A stretch of DNA of 64,000 bases, taken from assembly GCA_015069695.1 (NCBI GenBank), contig JADCRZ010000018.1:1-64000 (forward strand), read 5' to 3'. Numbering within the stretch: the stretch's first letter is position 1; each line of letters starts with the position of its first letter. Positions 18,111 to 26,770 of the stretch are shown piece after piece. The notes below the pieces were generated by a model. That model saw nothing but the letters and a program-made list of their open reading frames with translations, was not told the origin of the DNA and did not search any database. The translations under genes were made by a program, and so were the position numbers. The stretch comes from Williamsia sp. (GTDB lineage: Bacteria; Bacteroidota; Bacteroidia; Chitinophagales; Chitinophagaceae).

Positions 18111-18491
18111 TTACTTCTTCGGTGCTTTTTTCTTACCGGCAACCGTCTTGCGTTTTCCCTTGCGGGTGCGGCTATTGGTACGGGTGCGCTGTCCACGAAC
18201 GGGAAGTCCTTTGCGGTGACGCAGACCGCGGTAGCAAGCAATATCCAGCAAACGCTTGATATTGAGTTGCACTTCGGAGCGCAGCTGGCCTTCCACTTTA
18301 AATTCATTGGTGATGAGCGTACGAATTGCATTCAATTCATCGTCATTCCATTGATTTACTTTTTTGTTTACATCAATACCTGCGGTATTGAGGATGTATT
18401 TGGCTGTAGAAGGACCAATACCATAGATATAGGTAAGGCCTATCTCTCCTCTTTTGTTCTTTGGTAAATCAACACCGGCTATACGAGCCAT
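18111..18491 (-). CDS. rpsM: 30S ribosomal protein S13
   Basis: A 126-residue head protein contacting tRNA and S19. It begins [20 protein letters not shown], has the helix-hairpin-helix region [15 protein letters not shown], and ends in the basic tail with [20 protein letters not shown]. Confidence 0.98.
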   Translation of the reverse strand: MARIAGVDLPKNKRGEIGLTYIYGIGPSTAKYILNTAGIDVNKKVNQWNDDELNAIRTLITNEFKVEGQLRSEVQLNIKRLLDIACYRGLRHRKGLPVRGQRTRTNSRTRKGKRKTVAGKKKAPKK

Positions 18492-18575
18492 ATTTCTAGT
18501 TTAGTTTTATGATATTATCTGCTGTTTTCCGGAAACAACAAAAGGCAAATACTTTACTTGCCTCGCTAGTTTACC

Positions 18576-18692
18576 TTATCCCTGTCTTTGTTTGAAACGG
18601 GGATTCTTTTTGTTGATGACATACAATTTGCCCTTCCTTCTCACGATCTTGCACTCCTGGCTTCTTTTCTTGATCGATGCACGTACTCTCAT
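18576..18692 (-). CDS. rpmJ: 50S ribosomal protein L36
   Basis: A 38-residue protein found by reading the gap between rpsM and infA. It starts [20 protein letters not shown] and ends [12 protein letters not shown]. Only one Cys is present, so this is the zinc-free type of L36 usual in Bacteroidota. The ATG at 18692 and TAA at 18576-18578 agree with the family length exactly. Confidence 0.96.
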   Translation of the reverse strand: MRVRASIKKRSQECKIVRRKGKLYVINKKNPRFKQRQG

Positions 18693-18775
18693 ATCCGATG
18701 TTTTTGCAGAGCTTACACTCTGTGTTTGTTTAGATTTATCTTTTTTACCCGCCCCGCCTGTTTACCAAAACAAGC

Positions 18776-18994
18776 TTATTTATAGCGGAAAATAATTCTT
18801 CCTCTTGTCAAATCGTACGGACTCATCTCTACCCCGACCTTATCGCCAGGCAGGATCCTGATGTAGTGCATTCTCATTTTTCCGGAGATGGTAGCCAAGA
18901 TCTCATGGCCATTTTCTAACTTCACTCTGAACATCGCGTTGGACAGGGCTTCTATAATTGTACCATCTTGTTTAATGAGTGCTTGCTTCGCCAT
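18776..18994 (-). CDS. infA: Translation initiation factor IF-1
   Basis: A 72-residue S1-fold protein, standard length. It begins [20 protein letters not shown], contains the conserved [14 protein letters not shown] and HISGKMR-like ([13 protein letters not shown]) strands, and ends GRIIFRYK. It is the first gene of this operon and has a good promoter box 16 bases upstream. Confidence 0.97.
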   Translation of the reverse strand: MAKQALIKQDGTIIEALSNAMFRVKLENGHEILATISGKMRMHYIRILPGDKVGVEMSPYDLTRGRIIFRYK

Positions 18995-19010
18995 ACTGTT
19001 TTTGGGAGCG

Positions 19011-19018
19011 CAAAGATA
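19011..19018 (-). promoter_or_regulatory. Promoter -7 box for the infA-rplQ operon
   Basis: On the minus strand the bases read TATCTTTG, an exact TAnnTTTG match, 16 bases before the infA ATG. This box makes the alpha operon independent of an upstream spc operon. Confidence 0.6.
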
Positions 19019-19116
19019 ACAAAACCTGCCGAATTAACAGAAAAAAATAATTTTCATTTTTGTGAAAACGCTTTCTGCTTCCGGCAGCCCTTGAAAATAG
19101 AGCGGAATGGGACAAA

Positions 19117-19515
19117 CTAGTTGCGGGCGAGCGTAACTTTTGTCATCTGAAGATAATGGTTCTGAAGCTCGTGCACAGGGATAGCCTGGTTCAGGTGCCG
19201 GCGGTCTTCCCGGTACCAGATATCCATTTTTGAGAAATTGCCCTTCTCGGGTAAGAATATCCTGAAAGGTCCCTTTACATACTTGACGGACCCGTCTCCG
19301 TTTTCCTGTTTTTCAAAATTGAGCTTGTTCAACTGTTCTTCATCCAGCGTGATGGGATAAAGTTCTTCCGGACCAAACCAGAACTCCTGTACCCTTGTTT
19401 GTACAAGGGCCTTTTTTTCTTCTGTATTGAGCTTGTTTACAACACCTTCCCATTTGTCCCCTTCGAAATCCGCCAGAACAAAATCACCTACTTTCAGATC
19501 CTGGAATTTTATCAT
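19117..19515 (-). CDS. Conserved hypothetical protein, SH3/Tudor-like N-terminus
   Basis: A 132-residue protein without signal peptide or membrane segment. The first 40 residues read as short strands (LKVGDFVLADFEGDKWEGVV) like a Tudor/SH3-type barrel. The rest contains FWFGPEELYPITLDEEQL and ends in a helix. No catalytic motif is visible and the family is not recognised. It lies upstream of infA on the same strand, about 120 bases away. Confidence 0.6.
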   Translation of the reverse strand: MIKFQDLKVGDFVLADFEGDKWEGVVNKLNTEEKKALVQTRVQEFWFGPEELYPITLDEEQLNKLNFEKQENGDGSVKYVKGPFRIFLPEKGNFSKMDIWYREDRRHLNQAIPVHELQNHYLQMTKVTLARN

Positions 19516-19671
19516 AGAACAGTCAATTTATATTTTTCGAATGTACGAAATGGAATAAAAATTCCAAATAAAAAGCCCATTTTATCAGAAGGTTCCCTCC
19601 TGCCACCTATCTTTCCGGGAATCCGCTACCAACCCGGCAGGGAATGTAACTTGCACCTTTTAATCGAAAAA

Positions 19672-20166
19672 GTGAAACGGATCGGTTTATTATCAGACAC
19701 GCACCATTTTCTTGACGAGCAGGTGTTTACCTATTTCGAACACTGTGATGAAATATGGCATGCAGGCGACTTTGGCACCATCGAGATCGCCGACAGGCTG
19801 CAGGCATTTCGTCCCCTCACAGGTGTATATGGCAATATAGATGGCAGGGACATCCGCACTGTTTACCCCGAACAAAAAAAATGGCGCTGTGAGGAGGTGG
19901 ATGTTTTTATGATCCACATCGGCGGCTATCCGGGCAGGTACGCACCCGGTATAAAAAAACAACTGACCGAACACCCTACCCGGTTGTTTATCAGCGGGCA
20001 CTCACACATACCGCGCGTACAGGCCGATCCGCAGCTGGGTTGTTTGCACATGAACCCGGGTGCAGCCGGCAAACAAGGCTGGCATAAGGTAAGGACCATC
20101 CTGCGTTTTGCCATAGTCGGAAAACAAATAAAAGATTGTGAGCTGATTGAACTGGGAAGCAGGTAA
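19672..20166 (+). CDS. YfcE/MJ0936-type metallophosphoesterase
   Basis: A 164-residue phosphodiesterase. Its metal-binding motifs are in order: LLSDTH at the N-terminus, HAGDFG, GNIDG (as in YfcE-like enzymes), and SGHSHIP near the end. Members hydrolyse phosphodiesters in vitro; the natural substrate is usually unknown. A GTG start at 19672 (VKRIGLLSDTH) is chosen because the motif begins the family. The upstream in-frame ATG at 19399 would overlap the opposite gene by over 100 bases, and a -7-like TAACTTGC lies just upstream near 19647. Confidence 0.85.
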   Translation: MKRIGLLSDTHHFLDEQVFTYFEHCDEIWHAGDFGTIEIADRLQAFRPLTGVYGNIDGRDIRTVYPEQKKWRCEEVDVFMIHIGGYPGRYAPGIKKQLTEHPTRLFISGHSHIPRVQADPQLGCLHMNPGAAGKQGWHKVRTILRFAIVGKQIKDCELIELGSR

Positions 20167-20259
20167 AGACCTGGAAAACACATTCAGAACTATCTGCCGG
20201 CAGCCTGCCCTGGCCTGGTTTTTAAGAGAACATTATCGACTGCCCTTTCTAAAATGGAG

Positions 20260-20267
20260 TAGTTTTG
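20260..20267 (+). promoter_or_regulatory. Promoter -7 box almost touching the TPR lipoprotein start
   Basis: TAGTTTTG is an exact TAnnTTTG match and ends four bases before the ATG at 20272. Transcription would then begin at or beside the start codon. No clear -33 TTG is seen. Confidence 0.4.
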
Positions 20268-20271
20268 ACGC

Positions 20272-21276
20272 ATGCGCATTTTTTTGCAGAAGCTTGCCGG
20301 ATTGCTGCTGACTCTTTGGCTTTGCAGCTGCCATTCACCTGAGAACAACAGGGCCTCCCGCTCAGCCGTGTTGCACAGCCAGTCTTTTGCACAGCTGACC
20401 GACAGCATCAGCCGGTTCCCCCACGAAGCCCGCTTGTATCTTGACCGGGCTACCCTGCTTACCCAGCAAAACTTTCACGAAATCGCTACAGCCGATTACC
20501 AGCACGCCTGGAAGCTCCGGCCCGATGAAGCCACAGCCCTGGCTTATACCTCCAACCTGTTCCTGACCGGCCAGGAAGAAGCTGCCATCAAACTGCTGCA
20601 CCAGTGCACCCAATCATTTCCGGCCAATCCGGAATTCGCCCGCCGCCTGAGTGAAGCCTATGTTCAAAAAGGGGAGATTCAAAAAGCACTGACCCAGTAC
20701 ACGCTGCTGCTGCAGAACGACTCAGCCAATTTTGATGCCTGGTACCAGAAAGGCTTGTTGCAGGCCCAGCGCAAAGACACTGCTGGCGCGATCTCTTCCT
20801 TTGAAAGGGCTTATCAGCTGCAACCGCTCCAGCTGTATGGCATTTCACTGGCCGATCTATACGCCGAAACTGGGAACCCGCTTGCTTTGCAGCTATGTGA
20901 TAGCCTGATCGGTGTCGACTCCCTGCAAAGAACAACCGATGCCCTGTTTATCAAAGGTGTTTACTTTAGCAATACGCATCAGTACGAGCAGGCACTCCAC
21001 CAGTACGAATCCTGTATCCGCAGAGACTGGAAATTTGTAGAGGCCTACATAGAAAAAGGCATTATCCTGTTCAACCAGCAAAACATCGATGAGGCCCTCA
21101 ATACATTTGCTGTTGCTGCCAAGATAGCTGTTACGTATGCACCTGCTTATTACTGGATGGGACGTTGTTATGAAAAGATCGGCAAAACAGATGATGCCCA
21201 GGAAAGCTATGAACGCGCGATCACGCTGAACAGGGACTATCCGGAAGCAGAAGAAGCACTCAGAAAACTAAAGTAG
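20272..21276 (+). CDS. TPR-repeat lipoprotein
   Basis: A 334-residue protein with a lipoprotein signal (MRIFLQKLAGLLLTLWLCSC, lipid Cys 20). About seven tetratricopeptide repeats follow, for example EIATADYQHAWKLRPDEATA, GAISSFERAYQLQPLQLYG and DAQESYERAITLNRDYPEA. TPR lipoproteins act as docking scaffolds on the periplasmic membrane faces. No enzyme domain is present and no operon partner is obvious; rpe follows after 130 bases. Confidence 0.85.
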   Translation: MRIFLQKLAGLLLTLWLCSCHSPENNRASRSAVLHSQSFAQLTDSISRFPHEARLYLDRATLLTQQNFHEIATADYQHAWKLRPDEATALAYTSNLFLTGQEEAAIKLLHQCTQSFPANPEFARRLSEAYVQKGEIQKALTQYTLLLQNDSANFDAWYQKGLLQAQRKDTAGAISSFERAYQLQPLQLYGISLADLYAETGNPLALQLCDSLIGVDSLQRTTDALFIKGVYFSNTHQYEQALHQYESCIRRDWKFVEAYIEKGIILFNQQNIDEALNTFAVAAKIAVTYAPAYYWMGRCYEKIGKTDDAQESYERAITLNRDYPEAEEALRKLK

Positions 21277-21406
21277 ATCAGCCTGCTCATTCATCCTTAT
21301 ATACAGCATTCTTTCCTAAAATCCGTTTTGTAAACTGCTGACAGCTAAAACCAGGCAGCCAAGCTTTTTATACAAGTTCCCAGTATCTTTACACCAAACA
21401 CTATCT

Positions 21407-22078
21407 ATGCCTCTTGTGGCTCCTTCGCTGCTGGCGTCTAATTTTCTGCGGTTGCAGGAAGAATGCACTATGCTCAACGAAAGTGAGGCTGACTGGTTTC
21501 ACCTAGACGTGATGGATGGCAGGTTTGTTCCCAATATCAGCTACGGACTGCCGGTCATCGAGCAGCTCCGTCCTACCACCCGGAAGCTTTTTGACGTACA
21601 CCTGATGATAGAAGAACCGGAACGTTACGCAGAGGCATTCAAAAAGGCAGGTGCCGATAGTTTAACCATCCACTACGAGGCCTGCAGGCATCTCCACCGG
21701 AATATCCAGCAAATTAAAGAACTGGGCATGCTGGCCGGCGTAGCCCTCAACCCGCATACACCTGTAGCTTTGCTGAACGATATCATAGCCGATATAGACA
21801 TGGTGCTGATCATGAGTGTGAACCCGGGGTTTGGCGGGCAAAAATTCATCCCGCATTCACTGAACAAAATCAGGACGCTGCGGGGCAGGATCGAAGAGAG
21901 GGGACTTTCTGTGCGCATTGAAGTAGACGGCGGGATCACGGTTGAAAACGCCGCTGCTATCGTGGAAGCAGGCGCCGATGTGCTGGTGGCAGGCAGCACG
22001 GTATTTAAATCTCCTGATCCGAAAGAAACCATCCGGCAGTTAAAACACATCCCGGGACTGCGTACATATACAGTGTAG
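21407..22078 (+). CDS. rpe: Ribulose-phosphate 3-epimerase
   Basis: It interconverts ribulose-5-phosphate and xylulose-5-phosphate in the pentose phosphate pathway. The 223-residue TIM barrel shows the metal and catalytic segments: FHLDVMDGRFVPNISYG, DVHLMIEEPERYA, IHYEACRH, LIMSVNPGFGGQKFI, and IEVDGGITVENA with the catalytic Asp. TATCTTTA about 20 bases upstream is one mismatch from the -7 consensus. Confidence 0.97.
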   Translation: MPLVAPSLLASNFLRLQEECTMLNESEADWFHLDVMDGRFVPNISYGLPVIEQLRPTTRKLFDVHLMIEEPERYAEAFKKAGADSLTIHYEACRHLHRNIQQIKELGMLAGVALNPHTPVALLNDIIADIDMVLIMSVNPGFGGQKFIPHSLNKIRTLRGRIEERGLSVRIEVDGGITVENAAAIVEAGADVLVAGSTVFKSPDPKETIRQLKHIPGLRTYTV

Positions 22079-22139
22079 CGGAACCGGATCTGTCTTGCAC
22101 GCCACGCCAATTCCCCCTTGTCAATCAATCAAAGTCAAT

Positions 22140-23609
22140 ATGAAAACCCTTGGCTTCCTACTGCTTATTGTTTTTTCCACACCCATCCTGGCCCAACAGC
22201 TTCAACCCGGCTTCGACAAAGGGGAAGAAACAGAGATGCTGCGCATTGCCAATCAGACAGCTTTGGAGCAGGAAAACTGGAGCACAGCCCTCGTGCCCGC
22301 CCCTGCCCGTTTTCACATGGTGTACCGCTCACCGGTGATGGGCCTGGGCAACCGCTGGGACCTGTGGAGTGATGCCGGACAGGTGGCCGTGATCAGCATC
22401 CGGGGCACTACGCTGGAGGCAGTGAGCTGGCTGGTTAATTTTTACCAGGCCATGGTTCCGGCAAAGGGACAACTTCGTTTGTCCGGTACCGAAGTTTTTC
22501 CTTACGAACTTTCATCCAATCCCAAAGCAGCAGTTCACACCGGCTTCCTGATCGCGATGGCATTTCTATCGAAGGACATTCTTACCAAGATCGATTCCTG
22601 TTACAAAGCAGGTGTGCGGGATTTTATTGTTACCGGCCACAGCCAGGGCGGGGCGATCTCTTACCTGCTTACCTCTTATTTGCACAACCAGCAGCGGCAG
22701 GGCCGGCTTTCTTCCGGCATCCGTTTTAAAACCTATTGCGGTGCCTCGCCCAAAACCGGCAATCTTTTTTATGCGTACGACTATGAAGCCATGACCCAGA
22801 ACGGCTGGGCTTTTAATGTAGTCAATTCAGCCGACTGGGTTCCGGAAGCCGGTATCTCTATCCAGACCTTCAACGATTTTAATACGACCAATCCCTTTGT
22901 AAACGCCAGGAAACTGATCAAAAAGCAAAAATTTCCCAATAACCTGGTAGGCCGTTATGTATACAACCGATTGGATAAAATTACGCTGCGGGCACAACGG
23001 CGCTTTCGCAGAAACATGGGCAACTTGACATCGCGTTTTGTAAAAAGTTATTTAAAGGGGTTCGAGCCTCCCCAGTATGCCAACACCAGCAATTACGTGC
23101 GTGCCGGAACCACCATTGTGCTGATGGCTGATGAGGCGTATTACAAATCGTATCCTGATGACCCTGCAAAGATTTTTATCCATCATTTTCCCGCGCCCTA
23201 TCTTTACCTGTTGGACAAGCTCCAATTAAACGGGACTTCCAATCAACCCATGCCACCAGCTCCATCGTTAAGCGGCGCCTGGGAACTCAACTATATTTCC
23301 GGCCGCAGGATTGCATTTGAAGGACTTTATCCCAACAAAAAGCCGTTTGTTCAATTCGACCAGGATGCGGGCCGGGTAAGTGGCAACACCAGCTGCAACA
23401 GCTTTGCAGGCCCTTTTAAAATAAATGGATCTTCCATCAGTTTTGCGGAACCATTGGCAACCACCCGCATGGCCTGTCCCGGCGAAGGAGAGCAGGCATT
23501 TCTGGACATGCTGAAAAAAGTCAATGGCTATGCGATAACAGATGGCAAGGTGCTGACTTTTCTGATCGGTGATGTGGCGGTCATGCGTTTTGCAAAAAAG
23601 GAGCTGTAA
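22140..23609 (+). CDS. Exported class 3 lipase-like enzyme fused to a META/HslJ domain
   Basis: A 489-residue protein with a signal peptide (MKTLGFLLLIVFSTPILAQ; start at 22140 rather than 22095). The first part is an alpha/beta-hydrolase of the lipase class 3 type: VAVISIRGTTLEAVSW and the nucleophile Ser 168 in TGHSQGGAISYL, with a probable Asp in SADWVPE. From about residue 378 a META domain follows (LSGAWELNYISG, then SGNTSCNSFAGPF, MACPGEGEQAFLDML). META domains are usually separate lipoproteins, such as HslJ in heat-shock response. The substrate is unknown. Confidence 0.82.
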   Translation: MKTLGFLLLIVFSTPILAQQLQPGFDKGEETEMLRIANQTALEQENWSTALVPAPARFHMVYRSPVMGLGNRWDLWSDAGQVAVISIRGTTLEAVSWLVNFYQAMVPAKGQLRLSGTEVFPYELSSNPKAAVHTGFLIAMAFLSKDILTKIDSCYKAGVRDFIVTGHSQGGAISYLLTSYLHNQQRQGRLSSGIRFKTYCGASPKTGNLFYAYDYEAMTQNGWAFNVVNSADWVPEAGISIQTFNDFNTTNPFVNARKLIKKQKFPNNLVGRYVYNRLDKITLRAQRRFRRNMGNLTSRFVKSYLKGFEPPQYANTSNYVRAGTTIVLMADEAYYKSYPDDPAKIFIHHFPAPYLYLLDKLQLNGTSNQPMPPAPSLSGAWELNYISGRRIAFEGLYPNKKPFVQFDQDAGRVSGNTSCNSFAGPFKINGSSISFAEPLATTRMACPGEGEQAFLDMLKKVNGYAITDGKVLTFLIGDVAVMRFAKKEL

Positions 23610-23836
23610 GCTTTACGCCTGCTTTCATGATCCTGAACTGTTGCAGCCTGCAGCTGCAGAAGGATGAGAAGAATATTCCCCGGTTTTCAATCGCGCTGGC
23701 TCTTTGAAACCAAAAGATTGTTAAGAATACTGGCAGGATCCAAGAAAGTATGCTTTTTGATACACTTCCCGGTATCATCTTGTCAGCACGCATCCTGACG
23801 GATATAAATCAATTATTAAACAACCTCAGTAAAACT

Positions 23837-24175
23837 ATGAAACAGATTCTCGCAACGCTGGTATTCTCAACGATTTGCCTGATCTCATTTTCCCAGGACA
23901 AAACAGACACTAAAGTTCAGAAAGCAAAGACCAATGTAAAGAACACAGCCGATGATATAAAAGACAAGGCTGAAAAACATACTGATACCCTTGCGCAGGC
24001 CATTGACCGTACAGGCCATAAAGCAAAGAAGGCAGTAAAAAAAGCAGGCAATGAAGTAGCCAGCACAGCAAAAAAAGCTGGCCAGGAAACAAAAAGCGCT
24101 GCAAAAAATGCAGATAAGAAAACCGACTCTTTGGTAAAGAAGGTGATTCCGGGCGCGCACAAAGTAGACAATTGA
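23837..24175 (+). CDS. Small exported Lys/Ala-rich amphipathic helical protein
   Basis: A 112-residue protein with a signal peptide (MKQILATLVFSTICLISFSQ). The mature part is almost entirely charged helix built from irregular 11-residue-like units rich in Lys, Ala, Thr and Asp (DDIKDKAEKHTDT, KAKKAVKKAGNEVAS, KAGQETKSAAKNADKK). This recalls LEA or apolipoprotein-like proteins of stress protection, but no family is assigned. It ends at a strong terminator. Confidence 0.65.
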   Translation: MKQILATLVFSTICLISFSQDKTDTKVQKAKTNVKNTADDIKDKAEKHTDTLAQAIDRTGHKAKKAVKKAGNEVASTAKKAGQETKSAAKNADKKTDSLVKKVIPGAHKVDN

Positions 24176-24197
24176 TTGCTGGAACAGGCTGTTCCAT

Positions 24198-24244
24198 AAA
24201 AAAAGGATTCCGGGTGTTATAAACAATCCGGAATCCTTTTTTAT
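24198..24244. terminator. Bidirectional terminator
   Basis: A 16-bp stem (AAAAAGGATTCCGG with CCGGAATCCTTTTT and flanking A/T pairs) around a 14-base loop, between two converging genes. Confidence 0.88.
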
Positions 24245-24252
24245 GGAAGCAG

Positions 24253-24777
24253 TCACAGCTCAGCCACAACTGCTGTAATGGCCGGGTCTTTTCTGTAGTG
24301 GTAAGTTGTGCTCTTTGAGCCTATCTGCAAGGAAGTCAGCTTCTGTCCCTGCAAATGACCTTCTGCCGTATAAACCAGGTTCAGCGGACTGCTGCCGTTC
24401 TTTTTTTCCAGTTGCAGCAATTCTTTTACAGGAATGGTCATGGCCGTATTGGCACCATCTGCGTCGGTAAACTTCCATTCTTTTACGATTCCTCCATTTG
24501 CATCCTTGATCAGGATCCGGCGCCCTTTGGCAATCTTGTTTGGTGCATTGCACTGGGAATAATAAATCACCAGGCGGTCGTTGATATTGCTTTTGTCCAG
24601 CTGCAGGCTTTCCAGGCTGAGCGGCTTGTCCACTGTTTGTTTTACAAGAAGCCTGTTGTTCAGATAAATTTCATAGCTGTCGAGTCCGGCTGTTGCAGAC
24701 TGGGTAAATGCCAGAAAAAACAAGGTGAAAAAAGCAGCCAGCGGAGCAAAGCGTTTTGTGAAGGGGGTGTGTTGCAT
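24253..24777 (-). CDS. Exported hypothetical protein
   Basis: A 174-residue protein when started at 24777 (MQHTPFTKRFAPLAAFFTLF, a clear signal peptide ending near QSATA). The mature part looks like a single beta-sandwich: YEIYLNNRLLVKQTVDKPLS, DRLVIYYSQCNAPNKIAKGR, and a closing THYR-like strand. A family is not recognised, though similar sized proteins with a YEIYLNN motif are familiar from Chitinophagaceae. It faces the next gene pair (LytS/LytTR) divergently across about 230 bases. Confidence 0.6.
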   Translation of the reverse strand: MQHTPFTKRFAPLAAFFTLFFLAFTQSATAGLDSYEIYLNNRLLVKQTVDKPLSLESLQLDKSNINDRLVIYYSQCNAPNKIAKGRRILIKDANGGIVKEWKFTDADGANTAMTIPVKELLQLEKKNGSSPLNLVYTAEGHLQGQKLTSLQIGSKSTTYHYRKDPAITAVVAEL

Positions 24778-25011
24778 AAAATATTTTTTTTGTGAATAAT
24801 TGTAGCACAAAGCAACTCATTGCGCCTCTGCTCTCCTATCTTCTTTGATTAACGGGCTGAAATCCTTGACTATCAGCAAAAAAAATCTCTACAGTGTTCA
24901 GCTTCCGGGTCTGCATGCTTTCTCTGTTGCACTGCTTTGCGTTTCATCAGGCAAAGGCATCCATTCACATAAACCATTTCCGGATCTGGCCTGTGAGCGA
25001 TATATTTAAGG

Positions 25012-26034
25012 ATGAAATTCTTCTGGAAATACAAGCTTGATCATGTTATTTTCTGGAGTATAACCATTGCTTACTATGCTTATATCAAGAGCTCACTCCT
25101 GTTGAAAGCAGGTTTTCACCAGTACCTGCTCGATGTGCTGGTGCGCAATTTTATGCTGGCCTGTATCTGTTATTTCAACATCTACATTTTGTTTCCCCGG
25201 TATTTCAAAAGGGGACGCTATGCCTGGTATGTAAGCGCGCTGCTGGCCTGTCTTCTTCTTTACACCTTTGTCAAAAACGGGCACGACAGGTGGGTGCTCG
25301 GAGGACTGGCAGGCAGTGCTGCCAGCCAGAATTTATTCTCCAATTCCTATTTCAATTTTTCCAATGCGCTGTTCTACCTGGCTTTTTTGCTGGCCCTGGA
25401 ATTAAGCAAGAAATGGTACCAGCAGCAACAGCTGCTTCAGCAGATGCAGGTTGAAAAGCTGCAGACCGAGCTGCGGTATCTGAAAGCGCAAATGAATCCG
25501 CATTTCTTGTTTAATTCCATCAACACGATTTATTTCCAGATCGACCGGAAAAACAGGGAAGCCCGTGAATCGGTAGAAAAATTTTCTGAATTGCTCCGCT
25601 ATCAATTGTATGAATGCAATGAAGACAGGATACCGATCGAAAAAGAAATTGAATATTTAAGGAGCTATGTTGACCTGCAGCGCCTGCGCAAGCATGCAAA
25701 CTATTGCATCCGGTTTCATGCAGGTGATGAAGTACAGCAGTTTTGTATTGCTCCGCTGTTGCTGATCTCTTTTGTAGAAAATGCATTTAAACACGTATCC
25801 ACTTACACGGACCGGATCAATACAATCCAAGTATTGCTTGAACGGCAAAACGGCGACTTTATGTTCCGGGTTGCCAATTCAAAAGACAACGACCGCCTTC
25901 CGCCCAACGACAAGGGCATCGGATTGAAAAACGTGCGGCGAAGACTGGAATTGTTGTATGCGAACAAGTACGATCTGGTTGTAAAAAATGAAGAAACTCT
26001 TTTCTCTGTTCAACTAAAACTCCGGCTGCCATGA
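25012..26034 (+). CDS. LytS/YehU-type sensor histidine kinase
   Basis: A 340-residue membrane kinase. Four hydrophobic segments occupy about residues 12-135, followed by a coiled coil (KKWYQQQQLLQQMQVEKLQT). The His_kinase domain follows with phospho-His 164 in KAQMNPHFLFNSIN, and an HATPase domain with LISFVENAFKHV and GIGLKNVRRRLELLY. Its stop overlaps the start of the response regulator (ATGA), so both are translated together. The signal sensed is unknown. Confidence 0.92.
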   Translation: MKFFWKYKLDHVIFWSITIAYYAYIKSSLLLKAGFHQYLLDVLVRNFMLACICYFNIYILFPRYFKRGRYAWYVSALLACLLLYTFVKNGHDRWVLGGLAGSAASQNLFSNSYFNFSNALFYLAFLLALELSKKWYQQQQLLQQMQVEKLQTELRYLKAQMNPHFLFNSINTIYFQIDRKNREARESVEKFSELLRYQLYECNEDRIPIEKEIEYLRSYVDLQRLRKHANYCIRFHAGDEVQQFCIAPLLLISFVENAFKHVSTYTDRINTIQVLLERQNGDFMFRVANSKDNDRLPPNDKGIGLKNVRRRLELLYANKYDLVVKNEETLFSVQLKLRLP

Positions 26035-26750
26035 AAATACCCTGCCTGATCATCGACGATGAACCATTCGCCCAAAAAGGAATGGAAGAGTATGTACGCG
26101 AAACAGATTTCCTGGAGCTGGTAGCCACCTGCGACAGTGCCGTAAAAGCTTATTCTATCCTGCACAAGGAAGCGGTTCAGCTGATTCTGCTCGATATAGA
26201 TATGCCCAAGCTTTCCGGCATCGAGTTTTTGCGATCGCTCAAAAATCCCCCGGCGGCCATCTTTATCACTGCCTATTCCCAATACGCCCTGGAGAGCTAT
26301 GAGCTGGACATCATCGATTACCTGGTGAAGCCTGTTTCCTTTCAGCGGTTCTGCAAAGCCGTGGGCAAAGCAAGAGATTTTCTGTCCAAAAAAGAAGGTG
26401 ATCCATGGGTAGTAAAAGAAGAGAATTATTTCTTTTTAAAGGTAAACAGCAAGTTTGAAAAGATCGCTTATGAAGAAGTGTTGTTTGTGGAAGCCCTGCA
26501 AAACTATGTCTCCGTCCATCTCCGCCATAAAAAACTGATCAGTTACTTAACCCTTTCAAGCCTTGAAAAGCAGCTTCCGCCGGAACATTTTATGCGGGTG
26601 CACAAGTCTTACCTGGTAGCTCTGAACAAGATAGACACACTGGAAGGCAATGTGATTGCTATTGGGGGACAGCAGATTCCGGTGAGCCGGAGTACCAAGG
26701 AGCAATTGATGCACCGGGTAGTGGCTTCCAAGCTCGTAAAGCGGCAATAG
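26031..26750 (+). CDS. LytTR-family response regulator
   Basis: A 239-residue protein. A receiver domain (about 1-120) has the acidic pocket DDEP, the phospho-Asp 55 in LLDIDMPKLSG and the Lys in VKPVSFQRF. It is followed by a LytTR DNA-binding domain (about 140-235, with ALQNYVSVHL, HFMRVHKSYLVAL and ISRS-like PVSRSTKEQL). It is the partner of the overlapping LytS-type kinase. LytTR regulators bind imperfect direct repeats; targets are not evident. Confidence 0.94.
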   Translation: MKIPCLIIDDEPFAQKGMEEYVRETDFLELVATCDSAVKAYSILHKEAVQLILLDIDMPKLSGIEFLRSLKNPPAAIFITAYSQYALESYELDIIDYLVKPVSFQRFCKAVGKARDFLSKKEGDPWVVKEENYFFLKVNSKFEKIAYEEVLFVEALQNYVSVHLRHKKLISYLTLSSLEKQLPPEHFMRVHKSYLVALNKIDTLEGNVIAIGGQQIPVSRSTKEQLMHRVVASKLVKRQ

Positions 26751-26770
26751 GGTAAAAGCACAAACCAGCC

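Noticed and set aside
19399-19671. Upstream extension of the phosphoesterase to an ATG at 19399
   Set aside because: The extension overlaps the opposite gene by more than 100 bases, has no family similarity and would lie upstream of a promoter-like box; the GTG at 19672 fits the family N-terminus.
23581-23793. A 70-codon minus-strand frame after the lipase-META gene
   Set aside because: It overlaps the META coding end and lacks any motif; a hydrophobic stretch alone is not enough.
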